A stretch of DNA of 64,000 nucleotides. It comes from Euphorbia lathyris (lineage: Eukaryota > Streptophyta > Magnoliopsida > Malpighiales > Euphorbiaceae). The position numbers and the translations under genes were made by a program. The notes beneath the pieces were generated by a model that made no database searches, was not told the origin of the DNA, and saw only the letters and a program-made list of their open reading frames with translations. Location of the stretch: NCBI RefSeq assembly GCF_963576675.1, contig NC_088918.1:68349001-68413000 (forward strand), written 5' to 3'. Shown piece by piece: positions 1 to 9,540 of the stretch (positions are counted from its first letter, which is position 1; each line of letters begins with the position of its first letter).

Positions 1-2453
1 GGTTTTCTTTTGGATATATCTGACCCTCGACTAGGACGCAAAACTCCATTGGTACATAATTTATCCGATTGTTTTTTGACAAATCAAGGCAAGGGATGTC
101 TTTGTATTGTATATCACGGTACTTCTCCTTGAAGTATTCAACAAGATTTAGTTCCCTTGATGCAGTTAGGCCATTAGTTTCCACTGTCGGAAATGTCAAA
201 TGTCTTGCATTTTTCTTGGTCAATCCAACAATAGTATATCGTTGCTTGGTAATCCTATGAACCACCGTAACCTTCAGGCCCTTCAGTACATTCTCAACAT
301 CTCTTCTATATTCTGTGAATTTAATTAGATTAAACCCAGGAATATGCTCCACAAGAAATTCTAACACTGGAAGTCGCTTCCGAAATGCCAGCACAGAGTA
401 GTCCAAGCACATTGCTAGACCCTGATAGGTGGGCTTAAGGCTATGTTGACACCCTCTGGATGCTGTGATTCCATATCCAAGATCATCGTTTGCATTTGGG
501 GTTTTCTGGTGGAAGCTGCGGCCAACAGCAGTCATTTGACTAGTTGGGTTCTCCTTCATCACAACATCCATCCCTTGCAATATGTCACGGGGGATTGAAT
601 TAAGTTCCCCACATAAGTAGTGCTTCAACTTGCGAAGCTTAAGTTCAGACACTAACTTTATAGTGAATGTATAAGAACGATATTTCATGTCTTCTCCCTC
701 GGAGAATTCCACCTTAAATTTTCCAGTGGGCAAACTGACTGCACTAAAGACATTTTTCTCACCATCATATGCAGTCATTGACAGTGGAAACTTGGAGGGA
801 TTATCAGTGAATAACTTTTTTCTAATCTCAGCCAAATCGGACTTTGTTACTTTCGCAGGTGGACGACCTTTCTGTGGGGGAGCGTCCGGTTTCACATCAA
901 CATCATAATGCCTTATGATACTCTCAGGATTGAACCTGACAGGAAAATGATTCACACGGAGATTAACAGTTCGGATGGCCAGTGTGCCACCACTGTCTGG
1001 CCGTTTAACTGGGACAGTTCTGGTAAGATCAGGAGGAGAAGATGGAGAAGCCACCTGCTCTGAAACAGTCATAGATTGCATACTGTTACCTAAAGAAGCC
1101 ACACCTGAAATCCCCCCCCAAAAAAGGAAAATATATAAAGAAGTGTTAGAATTCTCTCACAAAAACCAAAGTAAACAGAAATCGTTAATGAAAAACATTT
1201 GATCACAGGATCAAATGACAAAACTCAACAATCTTCTACAGTCTTGTGTTAACGTAATAATTCATATCCAATATAAATAAAATTTCTAGAGCAGGCAATT
1301 CAGATTATTGTTGTTACACAAACCATTACGTCTGTTTTAATAATGTTGGATGTGATTAACCAAAAAACAAACCAACACACAAAAATAATATAAACAGTAA
1401 AACTGAAATCAAAAGGAAAGAGTCATACAAATTAAGACAGATGTTGTCGCTTTGAGGATCGTCTACCAGGATACAACAGATTACGTAAGCGAACATTATA
1501 AATAGATAAAGAGCACAAAATTTATCACAGGATAATTTTTCAACAACTTTTCTTAACCGCTTGTGAATTTCACAATCCATTCTATATAAATAGAACTTGA
1601 ATGTATATGGACAGACACAACTGTTCATGAAAAGATGTGTTTGTTGGTATTTAAATTAATATATAATTTTATTCAATTTTTTCCAATAATTGTATCATAA
1701 TTGTATTATTAATATCTACATGTTCCACATGATGATATATAATATAAATGCAAATCATGTCCTGCGGTTCGGGTTATCTCCATAGATTCTATTATCGTAC
1801 CAGAAATTACCACCCTAGAAATTTGACTGGGATCATAGTCTCTTCGGTCAATTAAAAAAAAAAATATCCTAGAAATGAATCCATTATTACAACCCATCAT
1901 CAATCTCATGTTAAATCACTAGTAAGAAAGCTCAGCAAATGGAGATTGTTGGATCACAGATCAATGAAAAAAATTCAACAATCTTATAATTCATATGCAA
2001 TATGCATCACATCTCCCAACTTTCTCCTGTAAAATTATCAGCAAGAAAGCCACATTATCACAACTCGAATACAGTACAGAGTATCATACCAACAGTTTGT
2101 TTTTTTTTTTTTTGGTAAGATACCAACAGTTTGTTTAATTTGCAAAAGATAGGATCCTACCAATAATTTGTTCTAATTTCTATCAAACGGTTTGTACGAA
2201 ATTCCATACAATTTCGCCAGAAGCGATGGATACTTAGTAACAGATTCATACCAGATTGGGACTCCGGTGGAGGAGCAGTTCTTTGTCCCCTTCCTCTAGA
2301 TGAGCTGGATCTCCCTCCACCTCCACCTCCACCCCTTGCGGCCTCCACCCAAGCACGACCGCCTCGGCCACCAGTTTGATAATTCGGTCTCCATTGTTGA
2401 TTAAAACCACCATTACCGGCGCCACCTCTAGCTCTGTAACCACCTCTTTCCAT
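1..2453 (-). CDS. AGO2: Argonaute protein, AGO2/AGO3-clade (5' part, two exons, runs off the left edge)
   Basis: Argonautes bind small RNAs and silence complementary RNA; plant AGO2-clade members act in antiviral and stress-related silencing (family knowledge). Exon 1 is 2252-2453: ATG at 2451-2453, then about 67 codons rich in Gly/Arg (MERGGYRARGG..., a GGGGGGG run and RGRG), the typical N-terminus of this clade. Its donor is CTG|GTATGA. Exon 2 starts at 1104 after TTTCAG and stays open to base 1, giving about 435 residues in all. It reads TLAIRTVNLRVNHFPVRF near residue 110 (N domain), then YGITASRGCQHSLKPTYQGL and LDYSVLAFRK (linker region before PAZ), then a PAZ domain from about residue 315 with GLTKKNARHLTF and PCLDLSKNNRINYVPMEF. 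The MID and PIWI domains lie outside the window. I see no stop or frameshift. Phase is consistent across the splice (one base plus two). The AGO2/3 versus AGO7 assignment rests on the Gly/Arg-rich N-terminus and the overall sequence feel, so the subfamily is less certain than the family. Confidence 0.9.
1105..2251 (-). other. Intron 1 of the Argonaute gene
   Basis: Bounded on the minus strand by GTATGA (donor, 2251 downward) and TTTCAG (acceptor, ending at 1105). It is AT-rich with no open frame that looks coding. It holds a diverged internal duplication: about 60 bp around 1200-1260 (GGATCACAGGATCAAATGAC...) resembles 1950-2005 (GGATCACAGATCAATGAAAA...). A direct repeat of ATACCAACAGTTTGTTT occurs on both sides of a T-run at about 2086-2136. 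Confidence 0.75.
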
Positions 2454-3764
2454 TGGACGAATCGGGAGCGAGTCTTTGACTCGTCAGAGACTGAAAGTCA
2501 ACGATACAACGTAATTCGGTAAACCAAAACGACAAACAGAATACCAATGAAATGGAATGAAACGGTGAATTAGGAAGTAGAGTACAAGACTAGCTACGAA
2601 AGAAATGATGGGGGAACTTATATATGCAAGTTCCGGTCGGGGATGAAAAGACAATAATGTCCTTACGTAGCAGTTAAACTTTTTTTTTTTGAAAATTGGA
2701 AATGAGACTTTTACCAAGAAAGAGTGTGGAAAATTCCAGAATGTCCGATGCAACCCATGTTTTCAGACGTGGCATTATGGCTAAATTGACGGACCATTTA
2801 ATGCCCCCATTTCTTCCTTTTCCTTTTTTGAGGAAATTTCTTCCTCTTCATTCTCATCAATTTTATCGGCTTTTCATTGCTACTAGTGTTAAATTCTGTA
2901 CGGTTTTTTTATTTGGTTTTATCATCATTATAAATATTAAGATTAAATAATATTTTTATTATGTAATATTGACAAAAATAAAATATGTAGTATTCAGAAT
3001 ATCTTATTCAAATGAGATTTTAATAATTTGAATATTTTATTAAGTCTTATTTTATTATTAATTTAAAATATATAAAGAATTCTCAACATTTAAAATTCTA
3101 AAATTATTATGTACGGGCGACTTGTAGAGATTTTTATGCTAGTATATTTTTAAATACTTTAATTTGAGAAGGTCAAATACTTTTTTTTTACCGAATACCA
3201 TCATTCTAATTAATTGAAACAACTAAAACTTTTAAAGACACAAAAGGTGCAAAAGTTTGACAAAAAAAATATTAGAATGTAGAAAAGTAAAAAAATACGA
3301 AGGAACATAAATGGTTGAGATTGAAATATAGCAACCAGAAAACGTAAAATTCTAAATATGAGAAACTAAAGAGAAATAATCTTGTTTGGATTTTTGAAAT
3401 CCAGCATGGGAGGTACTTCTTCCGCTCTGACATCACCCATGTGTAACGAAAAAATAACAAATTAGAGAGTTTGGGGGTTAAGAATACATCGGAATAATTT
3501 TGAGAAAGAAATGAAAATAATAAAAAGAAGGGTTTTGTTTGACATTGCAAAGAAGAATGAAAAAGACAATGAGTGGGGGTGATACACATCAATTATGATA
3601 GAGAAATTAAAAAAAAAAGTAAAATTGGTTATTATATAGCCAAAGAAGACAAAGAAAATCGATAGAGTTAAACAAAACAGAAAAAACCTAATGAATGGTT
3701 GTAGTACAAATGTGAGACTTAACATCATCAGAAGCAAAGGGCTAACAGGAACATTGAGTGGACA
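2454..3764. other. AT-rich intergenic region between the Argonaute promoter and the MULE fragment
   Basis: Apart from the putative TATA box, only short open frames of low-complexity AT-rich sequence occur here and none resembles a known family. Poly-A/T runs are frequent (for example 2680-2690 and 3183-3190). I see no LTR, terminal inverted repeat or RNA gene. Confidence 0.5.
2617..2624 (-). promoter_or_regulatory. Putative TATA box of the Argonaute gene
   Basis: TATATAAG on the minus strand, about 165 bp upstream of the exon 1 ATG. The position is plausible for a core promoter with a roughly 130-nt leader. There is no independent evidence for the transcription start. Confidence 0.5.
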
Positions 3765-3770
3765 CTAGGG

Positions 3771-4178
3771 ATGCAATTTACTTTTGTTAGTCGGTTTAGA
3801 AAAGCTTTAAGGTATTGGGCCGTTGATAAAGGTTATTCGTATTTCTATGAGAAAAACTGCAATTATGTTATAGAAGTTGGGCGTAAGTTTGAAGGATATG
3901 AATTCGAGATAAGGACATTTAAGATGGGCGACAACCATACTTTTAGGATAAAGTCTTTCAAGCTAGAGCATTGCTATCCAAAAGAATATGATAACCACTT
4001 GATTACCCCAATTCATAGTGAGAAATACCTAAAACATTTTAGAGATGATAAGGATTAGAAAGTGCATGTAGTCCAAAGGAAAATTAAGAGAGAACTAGGT
4101 TCCAATGTTTCCATTTTCAAATGTTATAGAGCTAAAGAATCGAGGGCAAACGCCTACGAAAAGATCGCTTGGACTTAA
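3771..4178 (+). pseudogene. Mutator-like (MULE/MuDR) transposase fragment
   Basis: The frame reads FVSRFRKALRYWAVDKGY, then YVIEVGRKFEGYEFEIRTF and HTFRIKSFKLEHCYP. This order matches the N-terminal MuDR transposase domain (a hydrophobic F..A...YAV..G block, then a basic block, then F.IK....H.C). After an in-frame TAG at 4056-4058 the same frame continues with QRKIKRELGSNVSIFKCYRA and an ANAYEKIAW segment, resembling the next conserved stretch of MULE transposases. It then stops at a TAA near 4176. The catalytic DDE domain, zinc knuckle and terminal inverted repeats are absent, so this is a dead fragment. Assignment is by motif order only. Confidence 0.6.
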
Positions 4179-4566
4179 GGAAAAGTCGTTTGGATTTATC
4201 CATGGTTTGTTTATTCCTTATTTCAAAAATCCTATTTCTGAATTCTAAATCATTTTTGATCCAATTTGATATCAGCATTTCATATATCAGCAGTAGAGCT
4301 AGAAAAAGGAATGATCCATCAGGTTCAGGAGATGAATACCGAAAGAGCTTACCGGATGCACCATCGACAGTTCTACTAATACCGGTTGATCATAATATCG
4401 TGTAAACTCGGCTCATAAATGTACAATTTATCGAAATCGTGGAGCTGAAGTAACTCATGCAAAACGTCTTTTCTTTATACGATCTCCAATGACATTAGAA
4501 AATAAGAAAATTGGAAAAGATTGGATTTTTCTTTGTTGTTTCATCAGTTCTTTCCCTTCCTATGAA

Positions 4567-4641
4567 GTCGCGAACAGTGATTCGATTGATGATAAAGAAA
4601 GAGAATTCTTGGTTCAGTTCTCCACCTTAACGACAGAAAAA
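4567..4641 (+). pseudogene. ycf2: Plastid ycf2-like insertion (nuclear plastid DNA fragment)
   Basis: Twenty-five codons read [18 protein letters not shown] and then STLTTEK. This matches, from memory, an internal stretch of the chloroplast Ycf2 protein just before its RIDQILLSLTHSDHL segment. The match ends abruptly at TEK. The sequence after it ([11 protein letters not shown]...) and most of the sequence before it (4179-4566, with short frames such as SRARKRNDPSGSGDEYRKSL) I cannot place; those parts may be other organelle-derived pieces joined in the same event. There is no gene function here. Confidence 0.6.
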
Positions 4642-5320
4642 ACTAAAGATGCATTCAGGGAAATCACAGGAGTGAGGTTAGGGAATAATATGTAGACTAT
4701 ATTATTATTCACAAACATTCAAAGGGAAACTTTGTCCTAAGTATCAATTTTAAGTACTAATCAATAAAAATATGAAATCACGTGGTTTTTTCAAAAAAAT
4801 TAATCCAATTTTTTTATTGACAAATAATAATAATAATATGCTTTACACTATTATTAAAATAAATAAATAAATCAACTAACAATGTTAGTCTTTAATAATA
4901 TGCTGGGGCGGAACTAATGGTGTAAAGCATATTATTATCGAAATGAAATTTTGAAATAATATTTAAATTTATTGAAACAAATATTTAATTTCTTTTTTTA
5001 TTTCATTTTTTTTTTTGAAAACTCTTTTTTATTTCATTGAAACAACGTATTTTCATTTTTGATGAAATAGAAAAATAAAATAATATAGATATAATATACC
5101 TAGGAATGGTTATCCTTGATTGCTTTATTTTAAATAGGCTTAAATTATTTTAAATAGGTTTAAATTATTATTTGATTTCATGATCTATTAAAACTTTATT
5201 ATTTGGTTCTCTAGTTATTATTTAATTATTATATTTGACCTATGATTTATCAAATTGGTGAAATTTTATTCAATTTGAATGGAAATTTGACGGAATTGTT
5301 ATCTCCCTAACATATATATA
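4642..5320. other. AT-rich intergenic spacer
   Basis: Very AT-rich DNA with short tandem-like stretches (ATAATAATAATATG at about 4826 and 4880-4920; AAATAGGCTTAAATTATTTT repeated at about 5130-5170). No coding frame or RNA gene was recognised. Confidence 0.5.
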
Positions 5321-5621
5321 CAGTAAAACCTCTATATAGGAATACTCTATATAAGAATAACCTCTATTTTGTTATAAAAAAAACTCGGTCCCGACTTAGG
5401 CCAGTTATAAATAGGAATAACCTCCCAACCGTTATATATTTCACAATTTTCAAAAATATCAAAACGTGAAACCACAATTTTTTTATAACTTTTCTCTTTT
5501 GTTATATTTGTTTTTTGTTGGTAACTTCTCATATTTGTTTGAAATAAATAGGTCGGAGGAGATGCTACTACGAGTGAGGAGGAGGATAGTGATCGTAATG
5601 AGGATAAAGATAATTGAAGTC
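5321..5621 (+). mobile_element. Possible pogo/Emigrant-like DNA transposon end
   Basis: CAGTAAAACCTCTATATAGG begins at 5321 directly after TATATATA. This closely resembles the terminal inverted repeat of Emigrant/Lemi1 pogo-like elements of plants, which insert at TA (family knowledge). The near-repeat GAATACTC...GAATAACCTC that follows is also typical of these ends. I did not find the opposite end; the element is probably cut by the copia LTR starting at 5622. A short acidic open stretch near 5550-5612 (EEEDSDRNEDKDN then a stop) could be a remnant of a transposase C-terminus, but this is weak. Confidence 0.4.
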
Positions 5622-5890
5622 TGTTACTAACAGAATTAAGATTGTGATGAATATGAGTCAATTAGCATTGAAGAATCAAGAACGTTGTTGAATCTATGAG
5701 AAGATTACAGAGTAATTCGATGAGTGAGAAAGGGAGAAACGTAGCTTAAAGAGCGGAAGAATTGTTAATCTACAACTGACCATTAAGCTCAGTTATATAC
5801 AACAGCTGGAAATATGAAAAATACTAGTCTATCCTTACATATTGAACTAATTCCTAATATGTCCTTAATTCAACTAAACTGATCCTATTA
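5622..5890 (-). repeat. 3' LTR of the left-hand copia element
   Basis: A stretch of about 270 bp follows (on the minus strand) the end of RNase H and a purine tract. Its outer end is TGTTAGTAACA on the minus strand, giving the CA terminus expected of an LTR. It contains a minus-strand TATATAA box at about 5797. The inner border is blurred by a 19-nt C-run (5891-5909), which is the G-rich polypurine tract read on the other strand. The matching 5' LTR is not in the window, so the borders are approximate. Confidence 0.55.
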
Positions 5891-5911
5891 CCCCCCCCCC
5901 CCCCCCCCCTC

Positions 5912-7682
5912 TCAAGCTGGAATGCATATATTGAGCAATCCAAGCTTGTTTAAGAAAAAAGTAAACTGTATTGATGGCAAAGCCTTGGTCAGGATATCTG
6001 CTAGTTGATTTGTTGTTGTAACAGTAAGAGGATGAATGAGTCGTGCTTTGTGTTTCTCTCTCACAAAGTGACAATCCAACTCGATGTGCTTTGTACGCTC
6101 ATGAAAAGTAGAGTTGCTAGTGAGGTAAATGGTTGATTTGTTGTCACAGAAAATTGGAATGGGAATTTTGTGCTTCACTCCAAGGAATTGCAATAGATAT
6201 GTCAACCATTGAACCTCTGCAGCAACAGATGCCATGGCCCTGTACTCTGCCTCCGTTGAAGATCTGGAAATGGTTACTTGTTTCTTACTTTTTCCAACTT
6301 ACTAAAGAACTGCCCAGAAAAACACATAAACCTGTAACAGATCTTCTTGTATCTATACATGTTGCCCAATCTGCATCTGAAAAAGCCTTCAAGGCTAACT
6401 CAGACTTGTTTGAGTAAAATAACCCTTGTCCTGGAGATTTCTTCAAATAAAGAAGAACTCTTTTGGCAGCTTTCATATGTTCATCTGTTGGTTTAGACAA
6501 ATACTGACTAAGACTGTTGACTGCAAAGGTGATGTCTGGTCTGGTATTTGTCAAGTAAATCAACCTTCCTATCAATCTCCTGTACATTGTGGCATCCTCC
6601 AAAGGCTCTCCTTGATCCTTTGACAATCTCAGTGTTGGATCCATAGGCGTATTCATTGGTTTGGCTGCCAGTAGTCTAACATCTTGTAGAAGCTCCAAGG
6701 TGTATTTTCTTTGTGAGATATGTATACCTGTAGAATTTCTGGCAATTTCTAAACCAAGGAAAAATTTTAGTTGTCCAAGATCCTTTATTCTAAACTTATC
6801 ATTTAGAAGCCTTTTAATATGATCAATCTCAGCACAATCATTACCTATGAGTATAATATCATCTACATAAACCAGTAACACAGTAATTAAATGTGCATTT
6901 TCTTTGAAAAACATGGAATGTTCAGATTCACATTGCTTATAACCATGAAATTGCAGAAAAGTAGTCAATTTAGAATTCCATTGCCTACTAGCTTACTTTA
7001 ATCTATATAAAGATTTTTGCAATTTACACACCAAACCAGGTTTAGGTAAAAATAAGCCTTCAGGAGGTTCCATATAAACTTCTTCATCTAAGTCTCCATG
7101 CAAAAACGCATTGTTCACATCACATTGGTATAACGGCCAATTTTGAATAGCAGCCAATGCCAATAAGAGCCTAACTATGCTTAATTTGACCACAGGAGAA
7201 AACGTTTCTCTATAGTCAATGCCTTCTATTTGTGTATAGCCTTTTGCAACTAAACGTGTCTTATGTCTTTCTATAGTGCCATCACTGTTTAATTTGGTCT
7301 TGAACACCTATAATCTACCTACTGTTTTCTTTCATGGAGGTAATTCAACTAAAGTCCAAGTTTTCGTTTGTGCCAGTGCAGCTAACTCTGCATCCATTGC
7401 TTTCCTCCAACACTCATGCTTTACAGCCTTTTTTTTTTATAAGTTTTGGGATCAGGTAAAACAATAAGATTGAGAACGCAGTGCTTATGCTCATCATTTA
7501 CATGCTCATAACCAATGACATCACACAAAGGATATTTGACATTGGAACTAGGATTAAAAGAAATGGAACTAAACTGATTATAATGATATTCAGTGAGATA
7601 AGTAGGTTTATTTTTAATCCTACTAGACTTTCTAATGGGCAAAATCACATCTACCATCTCATTAGTTGCCACAGGCTCAGGT
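5912..7682 (-). pseudogene. Copia reverse transcriptase and RNase H (3' half of pol, broken)
   Basis: Reading on the minus strand from 7682 there is a linker with the RKSSRIKNKPTYLTEY motif seen at the copia IN/RT border. RT follows with [15 protein letters not shown] text, [31 protein letters not shown] and the catalytic box LLVYVDDIILIGND. RNase H follows with FSDADWA, SSTEAEYRAMA, FCDNKST and HIELDCHFVREK, ending with a stop at 5912. In-frame stops or shifts occur near 7423, 7305, 6990 and 6283, so it is inactive. Integrase, gag and the 5' LTR are missing because the Sirevirus array begins at 7683 (flank CAGGT). The remainder should lie to the right of that array, outside the window. Confidence 0.85.
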
Positions 7683-9017
7683 TGTTGGTCCCTTATAACG
7701 TGACAAATTTAGTTCCAAGGGGGGGGGGGGGGGGGATAGGAACTATTTAAAATTTTGTCCGTTTAGGCTGACTTCTTTTCTCAAGAAAAGGTTTACACAG
7801 CGGCACTAAGTAGTTCTCAGACACAAGCTTAGTCAACTTGTGACTAAGTTTGTTTCTTTTCTTGAGTCAGGAGATAGCACTTAGAGTCTATTCCTGAACT
7901 CAGCTTCTTAGTGCACTCAACTCAGCGTGAGTTCGTTACTTAGTCAGTTTTATAGCAAACAATATATAAAGGAGTTTAAAGGTTAGAAATATGTTACTCA
8001 GCAGACATATCCTGGTTCGGCCTCTCCGCCTACGTCCAGTCCCCGGAACTCGTTTCGAGCTTTTTGAATTCTCTATTGAGCTCTTTAAAGGTAGAGCACG
8101 AAACCTTTTACAATAGAAGCTGAGTATACAAGAGTACCTTCCTCTATACATCTACGCACTCCTATAACTACCGCTGAGTACTATAACCGAGTACTCAGCC
8201 TCTCATTTCTATTCTTCTAGAAATGATAAAGTGTTTGTCCTAAACAACAATTGCTAAGACACTTTAGATGATTGATCTAGACTTTTACACAATAATTTGG
8301 AAATTGGTGTAAGGTTTTTGCTTTGCTTTTCTCACAGAACTTCGTGTATGAATTTGGTCAGCGTTTCGACTAGTTGAAGATCTACATTGAATGAAGCAAA
8401 TGAGAGGCCTTTATATAGTGACACTTGAGGCACCGGTAATTTCGAATTTCGAAATAACCGTTGGAGGGAAACGGCTTCCTGTCGTTGTCACTCAGTACGC
8501 GCTCAGTGTCGTTGGCCAATGAGATTCTTGCATCTTTTGTCCACGGCAGTGCTCGGCAGCTTTTCATCCGGTAAACAGAATGTTTCGACATTTTTGGCAA
8601 AGTCTTCTAGATAGCTTCCTGCGCCTTCTGAACTTTACCTAAAGTAGAAATACTTTGTCTAGAAGTTGGTTCTTATCTGCCGCTATCTTGTACTTCTTGT
8701 CGATACACTCAGCAACTTCATCTTGAAGCAATTGAGACAAGGCTTCTCGACCATTCTTCATGCTGAGCTTGTGCTTTGTACAAAACGACCGCGTTTTGGA
8801 ATCTTGGGCCGTGAGGTCTTGATGTGTTGACTTGGACTTGACTTCCACTTATGGGCTTTATACCTTAATGTCTTTTAAATCAATAAACTCAACATTGAAC
8901 AAACACATTAGTGTAATTAAATCAAAGCTTTTAAATTTAATGTGCTAGAATATATTTTTTTATCAATTACTTAAATAATTTTGTCAAATCAAAATCATGT
9001 GGAAAGGTGTTTCAACA
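7683..9017 (-). repeat. 3' LTR of Sirevirus element A
   Basis: Plus-strand ends are TGTTGGTCCC and GTTTCAACA, giving TG...CA termini; length 1335 bp. It is nearly identical to 37150-38482; I estimate 40-50 differences by eye. It has a minus-strand TATATAAA box at 8410-8417 and the inverted repeat GCTGAGTAC/GTACTCAGC near 8170-8200. A 17-nt G-run (7719-7735) replaces the 8-nt run of the sister LTR. Confidence 0.9.
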
Positions 9018-9540
9018 AACTCCCCCATTTTGATGTTGGCAAAAATATTCAGTCAAGAACTCAGTGTTGAGCTCCCCCATGATAGTTGACCTTATATTAC
9101 TCAGTATACTACCCCATAAGGGTTGAGCTGCTGACTTAGTTTTACTTTAAACATTTCAAGGTTTAATCAAGTAAGTCTAAGGGCAGTTTTCAGAATTAGG
9201 TCAGCTCATGGAACATATTCTTTTTAACTCAGTTTATGCGGAAGATTTAGATATCAGAGAGCTCTGAGTATTTCTTTGTTCAATGTATTTAAGAAGACAT
9301 ATAAAAGAGGTCAACATATTGATCAACACAGCATACAGTTTTAAAGCAATGTAGACAATTGATTTAATGAAGATGCGTTAACTATTCATTACAAAACATA
9401 AGTAAGCATCACATAAGATTGGTCAATTTTAAAAAGGATAGATGCATGCATAGTTTTGTATTCAGGGTCAGCACAACAAAAATACATAAGGGAAAGACTA
9501 CAAGTTTTAACAAAATTGAATCTAGTCAATCCTAGTCAAG
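9018..9540 (-). other. 3' untranslated region of element A with doubled polypurine tracts
   Basis: On the minus strand, the tract AAAATGGGGGAGTT abuts the LTR (9018-9031). A second ATGGGGGAGCTC tract lies about 50 bp further inside (about 9071-9082). Repeated polypurine tracts are a known Sirevirus trait. The rest is non-coding and very rich in CTGAG/CTCAG pentamers. Confidence 0.7.

Noticed and set aside
1..2453. Argonaute copy as a pseudogene
   Set aside because: Both exons are open, splice sites are consensus and the phase matches. It is only truncated by the window edge.
5347..5661. 104-codon frame on the minus strand near the pogo-like end
   Set aside because: Low-complexity Ser/Leu-rich sequence crossing the boundary of two mobile elements; no family resemblance.
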